Shown here: positions 36,324 through 45,609 of the stretch, piece by piece
How the letters are laid out: the number at the start of each line of letters is the position of its first letter
How positions within the stretch are numbered: position 1 is the first letter of the stretch
Assembly: GCF_004028155.1 (NCBI RefSeq)
Contig: NZ_SBII01000005.1
Span: 217,329-281,328 of the forward strand
Length of the DNA: 64,000 nucleotides
DNA from: Flavobacterium cerinum
GTDB lineage: Bacteria > Bacteroidota > Bacteroidia > Flavobacteriales > Flavobacteriaceae
Direction: 5' to 3'
Notes under the pieces: generated by a model
Database searches by the model: none
The model's input: only the letters and a program-made list of their open reading frames with translations
What the model was told of the DNA's origin: nothing
Position numbers and translations under genes: made by a program

Positions 36324-37480
36324 TGATGAAAAAGGCTAAGAAAATTAAAGTCACTTTGAGGAAGAAACCTATATCAATGGGAAAACGCATATCCCTTTAT
36401 CTAGATTACTACCCTCCTATTTATGATGCAGCGACTAATGAGTTCACGCGAAGGGAATTCTTAAGACTATATCTTATCACACGTCCAACAAATGCAATTG
36501 ATAAGATCGTCAATGAAGAAAATCTAAATACAGCTAAAATGATCCAGGTCAGAAGACAGACCGAACTAATGAAAGATGATATCTATACAGAATTTGAAAA
36601 GGGTCTGTTGCAGATAAAGGAAATTGGTAGCATGTCTTTTATGCCCTACTTCCAAAAGCAAGCTGATAAAAAAATTGGAACGAATTATGATATTTGGGAA
36701 TATGCAATGGGATATTTTAGGGATTTCCTTGACAGGGATGATATTACATTCTCAGAGATCACTTCTGTGTTAGTGGAAGATTTCAGGGATTATATGCTTC
36801 AGGCAAAAAGCAAACGTATGCCAGACAGAAAACTCTCGAATAACTCTGCACAATCCTATTTTAATAAGCTGAAGGCGACTCTGAAACAGGCTTATAAGGA
36901 AGGTTTGCTACATGTCGATATAAATAGACAGGTGGATTACATTAAAGAGCAGGAAACCCAACGAAATTTTCTTTACCTCGAAGAAGCACAGCGCTTATTT
37001 GTGACGGACTGTCCTAAAGAAGTTGTTAAGTCGGCAGGACTATTCTCGATACTTACAGGGATGCGTTATTCTGATATTGAGAAACTGGAATGGTCAGAAA
37101 TCGAATACTCTCAGTATGATGGGCCTTTCATTCGTTTTAAACAACAGAAGACTGATAGGCAACAAACACTCCCGATTTCTGAACATGCTTTTGAACTTTT
37201 GGGAGATAGAAAAACTCCACAACAAAAGGTTTTTGATGGGTTGCGAAAGTGGGACATTGACCGTTTTATTCCAATCTGGACAGCGGCAGCAGGTATTACC
37301 AAACACATCACCTTTCACTGCTTCAGGCATACCTATGCCACGTTGCAGTTAAATTTAGGTACGGATATTTTTACGGTGTCCAAACTTCTTGGTCACAAAA
37401 GTATCAGGACAACACAGGTCTATACCAAGATTATAGACAAAGCAAAAAGGGAAAGCACCGGCCGTATCAAACTCCGTTAG
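36323..37480 (+). CDS. Tyrosine recombinase (integrase)
   Basis: The 385-residue integrase has an N-terminal arm-binding part, a SAM-like core-binding domain (about 105-210) and a catalytic domain with R248 in TGMRYSD, H332 and R335 in FHCFRH, H358 in LLGHKSI and the nucleophile Y367 in TQVYTKI. The full set is present, so it should be active. It resembles the integrases of Bacteroidota conjugative and mobilisable elements. Its position just inside the mnmE attachment site suggests it drives integration there. The mobilisation genes that usually follow are absent. Confidence 0.92.
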   Translation: MMKKAKKIKVTLRKKPISMGKRISLYLDYYPPIYDAATNEFTRREFLRLYLITRPTNAIDKIVNEENLNTAKMIQVRRQTELMKDDIYTEFEKGLLQIKEIGSMSFMPYFQKQADKKIGTNYDIWEYAMGYFRDFLDRDDITFSEITSVLVEDFRDYMLQAKSKRMPDRKLSNNSAQSYFNKLKATLKQAYKEGLLHVDINRQVDYIKEQETQRNFLYLEEAQRLFVTDCPKEVVKSAGLFSILTGMRYSDIEKLEWSEIEYSQYDGPFIRFKQQKTDRQQTLPISEHAFELLGDRKTPQQKVFDGLRKWDIDRFIPIWTAAAGITKHITFHCFRHTYATLQLNLGTDIFTVSKLLGHKSIRTTQVYTKIIDKAKRESTGRIKLR

Positions 37481-37609
37481 CTTTCCCTTTTCTTGCAACA
37501 CCCAGCCTATTATCTTTTAGATACGTTTCAGCATTTGCTGCACAATCTGCTACGGTTTTCACTTTTCCTTCTTTGATCCATTCCTTTAATTCACTTCTGC
37601 TGAAATAAA
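37467..37609 (-). pseudogene. 3' fragment of an HTH-domain gene cut by the IS
   Basis: The minus strand has an open frame from the IS border to a TGA at 37467. It encodes about 46 residues beginning LYFSRSELKEWIKEGKVKT and ending RKGKANGV. This is the C-terminal part of the small HTH (excisionase-family) proteins common next to Bacteroidota integrases. The 5' part is missing at the IS end. It overlaps the integrase 3' end by 14 bases. Confidence 0.75.
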
Positions 37610-38382
37610 GGTTCTGTCGCATCTGTTTGTAAAGATCCAAGATATTCGAGCGCTCTAAATTTATACTGCCAGTCTACAGAATGATTTGAACATAGTTAAC
37701 CCAGGATTAATCATCTGATTCTTTCTCAACATATGTACAACTTCAATTCCATTCAAAGTACGTTTAGCCGATTCAAAATTTTTAAAGCCTAAACCGTTTT
37801 GTATTCTCCACTTAATAAAACGATGATCCTGTTCAATAATATTGTTTAAATATTTACATTGTCGAATCTTTATCTTCGAGAAAGAACGCTTATTATAAAC
37901 CTTTATAGCTCCAGTATTAGAACCACTTTTATCAATAGTAATTACTCTCGGTTTGTAATTATTATTGATTGCTTTTATTAGAAAAGATTGGGCACTCATC
38001 CTCTGTCTCCTTTTTGTCAGCAGAAAATCAACAGTATTCCCCAGTTTATCAACTGCTCTATACAAATAACACCACTGTCCCTTAACTTGAATATAAGTTT
38101 CATCCATTCTCCAACTATTACCAACTCTGAGTTTACGTTTCTTCATCTGTGCCACAATAAAAGGCGTAAACTTATATACCCATCTTTGAATTGTAGCATG
38201 GTCGACCTGAACGCCACACATTTTCATTATTTCCTCGACGTCTCTATAACTTAGGGTAAATCGTAACTTGAAATATACTGCCTGAAGAATTATAGATTTC
38301 GGATAACAATGACCTTTAGTGTTCATTATATTAAAAATTTAGAAGACTAAAGGTAAAACTTATTCTTAGATGCGACAGAACC
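37610..38382. mobile_element. IS6-family insertion sequence, 773 bp
   Basis: Perfect 15-base terminal inverted repeats, GGTTCTGTCGCATCT at 37610-37624 and its complement at 38368-38382, enclose one transposase gene. The flanking octamers (GAAATAAA left, GGATTTCA right) do not match. The usual 8-bp target duplication is therefore missing, which points to deletion or recombination between IS copies after insertion. Confidence 0.92.
37661..38326 (-). CDS. IS6-family DDE transposase
   Basis: The 221-residue transposase has an N-terminal HTH (about 25-50; SYRDVEEIMKMCGVQVDHAT) and the DDE triad D75 (WRMDETY), D132 (ITIDKSG) and E165 (IIEQDHR). It is full length with no stop or frameshift, so the element is probably active. 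IS6 members move by replicative cointegrate formation and promote deletions beside themselves, which fits the truncated neighbour. Confidence 0.93.
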   Translation of the reverse strand: MNTKGHCYPKSIILQAVYFKLRFTLSYRDVEEIMKMCGVQVDHATIQRWVYKFTPFIVAQMKKRKLRVGNSWRMDETYIQVKGQWCYLYRAVDKLGNTVDFLLTKRRQRMSAQSFLIKAINNNYKPRVITIDKSGSNTGAIKVYNKRSFSKIKIRQCKYLNNIIEQDHRFIKWRIQNGLGFKNFESAKRTLNGIEVVHMLRKNQMINPGLTMFKSFCRLAV

Positions 38383-38435
38383 GGATTTCACTAAAACTGG
38401 TTCTTTGTCACTGTTGGTGAAATCCACGGATCTTA

Positions 38436-39221
38436 TTATTCTTTAATGAAAGTGAGTATTAAATCTGAAACAATTTTTGATTGATCTTTATGAACTTCAT
38501 GGCCGCCAAATGGGATATTTAATAATTTTCCATTTTTTAAAAAACTTGCCAACGCCACAGCACTTTCACGGGAAAATAGATGATCTTCGTCTCCTCGCAC
38601 TATTAATGCGGGGCAGTTAATCTGCTTCACATTATTACCGGGATATCCTCCTGTTTCTGATTCGTCTAACCACATGTGTTTGAGATTGTCTACCAGGATT
38701 TTAAAATCAATACTGGGGTTAAGAGACTCATAGAGTTGATACGATTCTTTAAATTTTTCCTCCCAACTTTCGGGAGTTACTTTTAGAAGAAAACCGCGTA
38801 TTAAATCGAGGTCTTCTTTTCTCCATGGTGCTGCAATAGAAACAAGCTTACTTACCCTTTCTGAATCAGAAATTGCAATACGGTGAGCTACCATTCCTCC
38901 ATCACTAAAGCCAATTAAAATAATTTTGCTGATTTTTAAGTGATCTAATAATCTCTCTGCGTCATCTTGCATCATCTTATAGGTTAGAGGTTGACCTCCC
39001 AAGGTTGATTTTCCTTGTCCTCGGGCGTCCATTGCAATAATTCGGAATTCTGATAAAAAGTTGCTGATAATAGGCTCAAAATCTTCAAGTGTGCCAAAGC
39101 CGCCATGTAACATTAGAATAGGAAAACCTGAAGGATTACCCAACTCTTCATAATAAATTGATGCGGCGTTAATTGATATACTTTTCCCTGTCTTATGTTT
39201 CAATATCTGCATAAATTTCAA
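38436..39221 (-). CDS. Alpha/beta hydrolase
   Basis: The 261-residue protein has the oxyanion stretch LMLHGGFGTLEDF, the dipeptide region MDARGQGKS, the nucleophile S106 in GFSDGG, the acid in RGDEDHLF and the C-terminal histidine in FGGHEVH. It is an intact soluble hydrolase of the esterase/lactonase type with unknown substrate. An ATG three codons inside is an alternative start. It lies 53 bases from the IS and next to the broken mscS gene. Confidence 0.87.
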   Translation of the reverse strand: MKFMQILKHKTGKSISINAASIYYEELGNPSGFPILMLHGGFGTLEDFEPIISNFLSEFRIIAMDARGQGKSTLGGQPLTYKMMQDDAERLLDHLKISKIILIGFSDGGMVAHRIAISDSERVSKLVSIAAPWRKEDLDLIRGFLLKVTPESWEEKFKESYQLYESLNPSIDFKILVDNLKHMWLDESETGGYPGNNVKQINCPALIVRGDEDHLFSRESAVALASFLKNGKLLNIPFGGHEVHKDQSKIVSDLILTFIKE

Positions 39222-39222
39222 G

Positions 39223-39790
39223 TTAGTTGATTGCTATAATTACTGATATAACACTGACTTTAAGATAATTATGAAAATTGGAGTTCTTTCTACAAGTGCA
39301 ACACGAAGTTACGAAAAAGAGGCATTCCTGCAAAAACAAAGCAGTAATATTGTCAAAGGTATCTTTGCTATCACTTCGGATTTGTGTATCCCTAAGATTA
39401 AGTGTGACCACTTTACCTTTAATCCCATTGCTTTCTATTATATCCCCTATCGAAATGGGTCTATTAAAGGCCAACAGTATACAGGCCAGGAAATTATCAC
39501 CGACGTCCTAAAGACCAAAACTGATGACAAAAGGACCTGTTCTTGCTATTGAAAGTAATGTTTGGGCAAATCTGGTAAGACCGACAATTCGGAACTGGAG
39601 AAGTATTCCTATTACGATCAGGAGTGCTTTCACCAGGGTTGGCAATGAAGGTCGCTAAAAGTGAATCATGCATTTTAAGCCTAAGACGTGAATCGTCCAA
39701 TATATTTTCCCACAGGATTGTTAATTCTGTAGTATCGCCAGACTATCTGCCAGCCCTAACACATTATTGGCAAAGAATTGGGATTAAGAT
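39223..39790 (-). pseudogene. Degraded mscS-type mechanosensitive channel gene
   Basis: Pieces of a small-conductance channel appear in successive minus-strand frames. LADSLAIL and DSRLRLKMHDSLLATFIAN come first, then LVKALLIVIGILLQFRIVGL in another frame, and after another shift LLAFNRPISIGDIIESNGIK followed by GKVVTLNLRDTQIRSDSKDT, the pore-lining and beta-domain signature. At least two frameshifts and a stop separate them and the C-terminal domain is missing. It cannot make a channel. Confidence 0.75.
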
Positions 39791-39835
39791 AACGTATACT
39801 ATATTGTATATAAAGTACTTTTAATAAAAAATGTT

Positions 39836-40204
39836 ATGGATACTTATATTATGACCTTTGTCAATTATGAGGCTTTGGCCCTGCCGACCAGCAACACTTT
39901 AGCCAGCTCTATGGTGGAAAGAGCAATCCTTCAGGAAATGCTGGATCATAATTTGACACTAGCCGATTTTAACTGGTCGGGGGGATATAGTGTTGAAAAT
40001 ACAAGGTCATACTTAACACAACCATACAATTTTAAGGCTGTTGTGGAAATAAGGATGCCAATGGACTTGAGCATGATGAAAAGTCAGGAAAACATTTATC
40101 AATATTGTCTAAAAGCTTTACAGACCAAAAAAGTCCACTTAAGAAAAATTGAGCAGTTCGTCGAGACACATCAAAGTATTGTATGTCTTACCAGCCAAAA
40201 TTAA
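39836..40204 (+). CDS. Hypothetical protein
   Basis: The 122-residue protein has no family I recognise. It has no signal peptide or membrane segment. A conserved-looking middle, LADFNWSGGYSVENTRSYL, is followed by a beta strand (FKAVVEIRMPMDL) and a helical C-terminus. Codon use looks ordinary and the frame is intact among several broken neighbours, which mildly supports a real gene. Confidence 0.55.
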   Translation: MDTYIMTFVNYEALALPTSNTLASSMVERAILQEMLDHNLTLADFNWSGGYSVENTRSYLTQPYNFKAVVEIRMPMDLSMMKSQENIYQYCLKALQTKKVHLRKIEQFVETHQSIVCLTSQN

Positions 40205-40247
40205 AATGATTTGAAAGGCTGACACAAATTAGTAATAAAAAGAAGTC

Positions 40248-40724
40248 ATGAAAACTATTGAAAAAATAATTATTGCCGCTGTAGTTGGTACAACCCTGAT
40301 GACTTTGTACAGCTATAGAAAAGCCCAAAGAGAGAACTCAGAGTTTGTAGAACCAGTACTCATCAATAAATTAGTCGACAACTCAAAGCATCTTCCTGAT
40401 ATGCCGGTAAACCATCCTATAGGATGGCTGATGCACTATAGTATTGGAATAGGATTTGTCGCCGCCTATTGGCTCATCTGGCAAAAAGCACTGCACAAAC
40501 CCACCTTTCTTAAAATTGCTATCATCGGGAGTGCAAGTGGCCTTATCGGCATAGTAACCTGGAAGTTACTATTTGCTCAACACGATAATCCGCCAAAGAA
40601 TGACAGGGAAGCTTACTATCAACAACTATTTATTGCCCATATAATATTTTCTGCTACAGCCTTGGCAACCTACAAAAGACTAGATGATATGGAACGTAGT
40701 TCATTTAAGAGATACAACAGATAG
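40248..40724 (+). CDS. Hypothetical membrane protein, four helices
   Basis: The 158-residue protein has hydrophobic segments at about 6-22, 68-85, 94-113 and 130-146 with an internal HPIGWLMHYSIGIGFVAAYW. No enzyme motif is visible. It is probably an inner-membrane protein of unknown role carried with the stress-type cargo. It starts 44 bases after the previous gene. Confidence 0.65.
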   Translation: MKTIEKIIIAAVVGTTLMTLYSYRKAQRENSEFVEPVLINKLVDNSKHLPDMPVNHPIGWLMHYSIGIGFVAAYWLIWQKALHKPTFLKIAIIGSASGLIGIVTWKLLFAQHDNPPKNDREAYYQQLFIAHIIFSATALATYKRLDDMERSSFKRYNR

Positions 40725-40726
40725 AT

Positions 40727-41048
40727 ATGGATGAAATCTCTCAAGCACTCTTTTCAGCCTCCCGTCAAGGAAATGTCACTACTTATGTTTGCGACAATGT
40801 TTGTCCGTAATCAGATTGTGTGCTTGCTTTTAGAGATAGGTGCCAATAGAACAATTGAAGATTACAGAGGATTACCAGCACTTGATCTTGCTCAACAGCA
40901 GGGTAATATAGAAGAATATCCATACTTCAAGGACAGGGATCTAACCTTTATAAAAGGTTCGTTTAAATTAGGGTTCCTTGTTTTCCTTAGCGTTAATTAT
41001 ATAATAATATGGAACTCAACACAAACTAATTGCGGTAACTTTAAGTAA
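40727..41048 (+). pseudogene. Broken ankyrin-repeat gene
   Basis: The frame opened by the ATG at 40727 reads MDEISQALFSASRQGNVTTY and stops after 27 codons. The repeat continues in the next frame as VCLLLEIGANRTIEDYRGLP, then ALDLAQQQGNIE, both clear ankyrin repeats. The rest of the second frame is not repeat-like. A single frameshift plus a lost tail explains it. Confidence 0.7.
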
Positions 41049-41057
41049 AAAGCAATT

Positions 41058-41317
41058 ATGAATACGCAGATAACACTTTATGCACTTCAAAAATTTGAGC
41101 AAGGCAGGCATAACGAAACAGTCTATTATACAGAGTGGGACGATGTGCTTTATGATACCCGAGCAAGTCTGTTGATATGCCTGATGCAAATGGGACAGTA
41201 ATTACTGAGTTTGAAGTAGAAGCGAGTGAACTCGAAGAAATTCGCATGACGGATACTGAATCCCTGGATGAATTACTGAGAAAAAGTACAACAAAAATTA
41301 AACATTATTTCAAATAA
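41058..41317 (+). pseudogene. Frameshifted small hypothetical gene
   Basis: The ATG at 41058 gives MNTQITLYALQKFEQGRHNE and continues to a stop at 41201. A second frame carries PDANGTVITEFEVEASELEE and ends IKHYFK at 41317, one base before the next gene. The protein-like composition of both parts and the tight spacing suggest one gene of about 85 codons with one frameshift. No family is recognised. Confidence 0.5.
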
Positions 41318-41318
41318 T

Positions 41319-42062
41319 ATGAGAACACTTGATATAGTAATTCGGTTGAACGGCCATCAGGAACAAATGGAAATGACTGTAGAAAAAAACACTAATTACA
41401 GCACTTTTTTTAATAGACTGCAAAAGGCAATTGATAGCCAGGCAGCAGATATTGTACATAAAGGTGACTATTTTCGATACGATCAGCACCTGCTTCCCAA
41501 AGATGATAACAATTTTGCCACCTATATATTGTTTAGGGACATAACCCTTAATGATACAGATAATGACCAGATGCTCTGGGCAGTTTTAAAGGAGTATATC
41601 CAAACTAATAAATTCCCCGAAGTAAGGGAAAAGAATGAGCATCATCAATTAATTGAGTTATCTTCTGTGGAAAGCATTGTTTCCAATAATACTACTATTG
41701 CCGAAGATATTGAAGAGATACTTATTCGTATTCCCGGATCAAGAGAACTACTGGAGTTTGATCCCTCCAGCAGCGAAAACAATAAAATACTTTATGACAA
41801 ACTTGTTAAACTAATTTATGACAAGGAAGCAGAAATCATGTATAAGGGTCCGAAACTAATTTTTGCAGATAATAGAGACCTGTTTATTTCTCCTGACGAT
41901 TTTTCAATTTACGTGTTATTCCGTTCCAAACGTGACTTTAACTATGAAAATAAGGATTTGCTATGGAGTAATTTAACAAGCGATCTAAAAACACACTCTT
42001 CAATAACAATGTATAGAGCTGCAAAGAATTATCAGGTTATACTTTTTACGCCTGATGAATAA
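41319..42062 (+). CDS. Hypothetical protein with two similar halves
   Basis: The 247-residue soluble protein is not of a family I know. Its halves look homologous: ADIVHKGDYFRYDQHLLPKD then FATYILFR and DQMLWAVL in the first, against AEIMYKGPKLIFADNRDLFI then FSIYVLFR and KDLLWSNL in the second. The N-terminal MRTLDIVIRLNGHQEQ suggests a ubiquitin-like or beta-grasp opening, but that is only an impression. It abuts the frameshifted gene upstream. Confidence 0.6.
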   Translation: MRTLDIVIRLNGHQEQMEMTVEKNTNYSTFFNRLQKAIDSQAADIVHKGDYFRYDQHLLPKDDNNFATYILFRDITLNDTDNDQMLWAVLKEYIQTNKFPEVREKNEHHQLIELSSVESIVSNNTTIAEDIEEILIRIPGSRELLEFDPSSSENNKILYDKLVKLIYDKEAEIMYKGPKLIFADNRDLFISPDDFSIYVLFRSKRDFNYENKDLLWSNLTSDLKTHSSITMYRAAKNYQVILFTPDE

Positions 42063-42504
42063 ATCTACTGGCTTCCAATACTTATAGTGAAGATGACGGG
42101 TAGTCAGCTTTGTCGAGGAGGCTGTAATGGGGTCATTCACTTTCCACCCGTTCGTGAATGATGTTAATCCTAACGTCGGCGCTATTATGCGGAAACCGAT
42201 CAGCAACACGACATTTTACAAATAATGGAAGTTAGAGGGTTATATAATGGATGCCGGTTTGACCGGCTTCCATATTTTAGATTTAAAATGCTATTTGACT
42301 TATACCCAGCAATCCAGCACTACCTTAACGCAACCAGGTTCTTTATTTTTAAAATCTTACAGTTTTAGTACCTTGTCCTGTTGACTGTAAAATTGTGTGG
42401 CTAAATCATAGCATTGTTCTTAAAAATGCTTAAAGTATCCCTAATGTTTCATTAAAGGAATTGCAAAGAAAATAGGCAATGATGTAACTTTAATAAAAAA
42501 TCCC
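42063..42504. other. Gap with one short possible remnant
   Basis: No full gene is visible. On the plus strand a frame of about 40 codons ends at 42225 with VSFVEEAVMGSFTFHPFVND and a tail KPISNTTFYK. It has a protein-like composition and could be the end of a lost gene. The remaining 280 bases are AT-rich and I see nothing in them. Confidence 0.35.
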
Positions 42505-43149
42505 ATGAAGAATTTTTTACGAAACAATGCGCTATCCTTTTCTTTTCTGATGCTCTTTATAATTTGCATCATAGGGCAGGTAATCTTTGGAATTAAAGAA
42601 TACAATAAGGAAATTACGGATGAGGGTGGTGCAGCGGTAAGTCTTATACAATATTTATCATCCGGGCACTTCTTGCAGTCCACCTTTGAAAACTGGGAAA
42701 GTGAGTTTCTGCAGATGGCATTTTTTGTGATTCTTACTATTTTCCTTATGCAAAAGGGCTCCTCGGAAAGCAAGGACTTAGATACTAAGGAAGAAGTTGA
42801 CCGCGAACCCGACCCAAATCGTAAGGATGTACCATGGCCTGTAAAGAGAAGCGGATGGATCTTGGGATTATATAAGCATTCACTTACTATTGTGCTTTTG
42901 CTATTATTTTTACTCAGTTTTGCAGCACATTTCTATGGCAGCCTCAAGGATGAAAATACCCAGCTGGCCTTAAAAGGAAAGCTTTTAGAATCTGCTTCAG
43001 ATTATGTAGCTGATTCGCGATTCTGGTTCGAATCCTTCCAAAATTGGCAAAGCGAATTCCTTTCGGTGTTTGCCATTATTGTACTGTCAATTTACCTGAG
43101 GCAAAAAAGGCTCACCACAATCAAAGCCCGTGGACGCCCCACATTATGA
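42505..43149 (+). CDS. DUF6766 family membrane protein
   Basis: The 214-residue protein has four membrane helices in two pairs: about 10-28 and 71-87, then 128-146 and 186-202. The two halves repeat the pattern SLIQYLSSGHFLQSTFENWE-SEFLQ and DSRFWFESFQNWQ-SEFLS before each second helix, as in DUF6766. The family is common in stress-gene clusters of soil bacteria and has no assigned function. Confidence 0.8.
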   Translation: MKNFLRNNALSFSFLMLFIICIIGQVIFGIKEYNKEITDEGGAAVSLIQYLSSGHFLQSTFENWESEFLQMAFFVILTIFLMQKGSSESKDLDTKEEVDREPDPNRKDVPWPVKRSGWILGLYKHSLTIVLLLLFLLSFAAHFYGSLKDENTQLALKGKLLESASDYVADSRFWFESFQNWQSEFLSVFAIIVLSIYLRQKRLTTIKARGRPTL

Positions 43150-43543
43150 AACCGGAGAATAAACAAAATATAATATGCTTCAAATATCGTATTGCAATGC
43201 AGTAAGGAAATAGCTGAGCAAGGTCTGGAAATCGCCTTTATCCCATACGGCGAAGTATTGCGTGGAACTGCGGAAGAAATTATACTCCAAACAATCGATC
43301 GGGCTGCCGAACTGATCATCGGACAACTAACTAACACATAAGTAAAATAAGATTCGACTATATAATATCGGTGATTGCCTGTGGCAGATCATCAAAATAT
43401 GTTTGTCATACTGGTATTTTACCTTAGGTTATCTTTCCCAATACCTATAAATGATTTTCTGCATCATACAATATAGTTTTGGCTGTCGCATTCATAAGGG
43501 CATTGCAAGTAATAATAGCCGTTATCATGATAATATATCTGAT
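43150..43543. other. Gap with a plus-strand gene remnant
   Basis: Between about 43177 and 43342 the plus strand encodes CSKEIAEQGLEIAFIPYGEV, then LRGTAEEIIL and AELIIGQL before a stop. The pattern weakly recalls the C-terminal part of a UspA domain but lacks its glycine loop. There is no start, so I treat it as a remnant. The final 200 bases hold nothing I recognise. Confidence 0.4.
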
Positions 43544-44647
43544 TTAGCCTGCTGTACATATTTTTTTAGTGCTTTCACGACTGAATCTTCTAAGGATTCG
43601 ATAGTGTGATTTTAAAGCTGCGAAAAAGCTAGGGTTTTCAATATATGGAATATTGAATTCCAGCGCTGTTTCCTTTACGATACTACTGATTTTGCCGTAA
43701 TGAGTATGACATATTTTAGGAAAGAGATGATGCTCGATCTGACGGTTCAGTCCACCCAGTAAAAAGGAGACCAGCCTGTTCTGTGCCGCAAAATTGGCTG
43801 TAGTATGCATTTGGTGCTCCGCCCAGGCTTCCTCCATATTTCCACTCTTAGAAGGTACAGGGAATTCAGTCCCCTCCACCACATGGGCAAGCTGAAATAC
43901 TAAACCCATAGTCAAGCCCTGGGTTAGATGCATTATCAAAAAGACAATTAGGAACTGCCACCAGGATACACTTAGTACAATAAGGGGCAAAGCGATAAAA
44001 AGAAAGTAATAGAGTAACTTATAAAAGAAGAGGTTGAAGTATTCTATTTTGGGATGTTTTACTGCGGTCTGCCCTATCCTGGCCTGAAAGAATTTCTTAA
44101 AATCCTTGCGAAAAGCCCATGACAATGATGCCAAGCTATACAGCGGGAAAGCATACCAGTGCTGAAAACGCTGTACTTTATTTACAGGATCCTCTTCAGA
44201 TAATCGTATCAATCCAGATGCTACCTCAATGTCTTCATCGTGACCGGGAATATTGGTATAGGTATGGTGTACTCCATTATGAGTTATAGACCATACATAA
44301 GGACTCGCTCCTAATAAATGAAATACACCACCAAGTAGTGCATTAACAATTTTATTTGACGAAAAAGCCCCGTGGATAGCGTCATGGCAGATATTAAATC
44401 CTACAAAAGCACTGAACACACCAAGTAGGGCTCCTATTAGCAAAAGGGGCCAAAAGCTGAAAATATTGCTTATAAGAAGTATATATAGGCAAAGGAAGCC
44501 TCCAAGAAAGATTAGGGTTTTTACCCACATCATACCGTTTGCATTTGGCGATAAATTGCTTTCGCTGAAATAGCACTCCACTCTTGAACGGACCGTAGCC
44601 ATAAAGGGAGATTTGGACTTGTTATTAAATTTTAAACGGGTGTACAT
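43544..44647 (-). CDS. Fatty acid desaturase, acyl-lipid/acyl-CoA type
   Basis: This 367-residue membrane di-iron enzyme has the three histidine boxes HDAIH, HNGVHH and QIEHH (in NRQIEHHLFP), and two pairs of membrane helices (about 46-90 and 205-250). It resembles front-end or delta-type desaturases of Bacteroidota that introduce double bases into membrane fatty acids; here that means double bonds in acyl chains. No fused cytochrome b5 is present. It fits a membrane-stress cargo set. The position of the double bond cannot be predicted. Confidence 0.88.
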   Translation of the reverse strand: MYTRLKFNNKSKSPFMATVRSRVECYFSESNLSPNANGMMWVKTLIFLGGFLCLYILLISNIFSFWPLLLIGALLGVFSAFVGFNICHDAIHGAFSSNKIVNALLGGVFHLLGASPYVWSITHNGVHHTYTNIPGHDEDIEVASGLIRLSEEDPVNKVQRFQHWYAFPLYSLASLSWAFRKDFKKFFQARIGQTAVKHPKIEYFNLFFYKLLYYFLFIALPLIVLSVSWWQFLIVFLIMHLTQGLTMGLVFQLAHVVEGTEFPVPSKSGNMEEAWAEHQMHTTANFAAQNRLVSFLLGGLNRQIEHHLFPKICHTHYGKISSIVKETALEFNIPYIENPSFFAALKSHYRILRRFSRESTKKICTAG

Positions 44648-44991
44648 AATAGTTGTGCTGCTGCATATTCAGTAATCGGGGGTATCTGTTACACTATGAT
44701 TAAAGAGAAGGGAATTCTATATTATCGGAAAACCGTAATTTTTTCGGAATGCCTGCTATATTGCTGCAGAAATAGGTAAAGAACAAAAAGCAAGCCATAA
44801 TATACATGATACCATATATTTAACATGATCCCAACAAGCTAATATAATATCTTCATTTAACATTTTTTAAATCCAACATGCCTTTTTTTAAGATACTTTA
44901 TCAAAAGCTTAAGAATGATTTATATCTACAGACATTTACAAACCAGTAACTTGCCTTATAAATAAATAGCCATTTAAAAAAAGTATTTATT
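44648..44991. other. Divergent spacer, no gene seen
   Basis: This AT-rich spacer separates the divergent desaturase and DUF892 genes and must hold both promoters. I cannot point to a convincing TAnnTTTG box, RNA structure or remnant in it. Confidence 0.5.
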
Positions 44992-45555
44992 ATGAAAAGT
45001 CAAACAACAAATGACTCTGAAACAAAAGGGTCTACGAGAAAAGTAGCGCCAAAGTCAAGCGCTGCTGAAGGTCTTAGGGAATTATTTATTGACGAGCTTA
45101 AGGACATCATCTATGCAGAGCGCGCTCTTGTTAAAGCATTGCCCAAAATGGCTAATAATGTCCAAAATGCAAACCTTAAATCTGCTATTGAGGAACATTT
45201 AACCCTCACTATGGGACATGTGGATCGTTTAGTTCAGATTTTCGGTATCCTTGAAGAGACTGATCGGGGTAAAAAATGTGAAGCTATGGAAGGACTTATT
45301 AAAGAAGGTGAAAGTATCCTAGAAGATACTGAACCTGGACCTGTACGCGATGCCGGCATTATCTCTGCTTCACAAAAAATAGAGCACTATGAAATCGCTT
45401 CATATGGAACGCTTGTTGCATTTGCTAAAACATTAGGTGAAGATGATGTGGCAGCATTACTCAAACAAACACTCGCAGAAGAAAAAGATGCCGATCAAAA
45501 ATTAACTGAAACCGCTTATAACAGTATTAACTTCGAGGCATCAAATAAGGTTTAA
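44992..45555 (+). CDS. DUF892 (YciE/YciF-type) ferritin-like protein
   Basis: The 187-residue protein has an N-terminal Lys/Ser-rich tail, then a four-helix ferritin-like bundle: ELFIDELKDIIYAERALVKA, AIEEHLTLTMGHVDRL, SQKIEHYEIASYGTLVAFAK and LLKQTLAEEKDADQKLTE, with the di-metal Glu and His ligands in the ExxH-type positions. The family is induced by osmotic or oxidative stress and probably binds metal. A terminator follows. Confidence 0.9.
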   Translation: MKSQTTNDSETKGSTRKVAPKSSAAEGLRELFIDELKDIIYAERALVKALPKMANNVQNANLKSAIEEHLTLTMGHVDRLVQIFGILEETDRGKKCEAMEGLIKEGESILEDTEPGPVRDAGIISASQKIEHYEIASYGTLVAFAKTLGEDDVAALLKQTLAEEKDADQKLTETAYNSINFEASNKV

Positions 45556-45574
45556 AAATTATACTCCAAACAAA

Positions 45575-45609
45575 AAAATCCTCACTAGTAAAACTAAGGA
45601 GGATTTTTT
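45575..45609 (+). terminator. Terminator after the DUF892 gene
   Basis: AAAATCCTC and GAGGATTTT form a stem with a long loop and a following T-run. Confidence 0.75.

Noticed and set aside
38383..38390. Target site duplication of the IS6 element
   Set aside because: The octamers beside the two ends (GAAATAAA and GGATTTCA) do not match, so no duplication is claimed.
41056..41247. Minus-strand frame of 63 codons
   Set aside because: The plus strand here carries a better frameshifted gene (MNTQITLYALQKF and its continuation) that fits the direction and spacing of its neighbours.
42000..42209. Minus-strand frame of 69 codons
   Set aside because: It overlaps the end of the 41319 gene and a better plus-strand remnant; no protein similarity is apparent.
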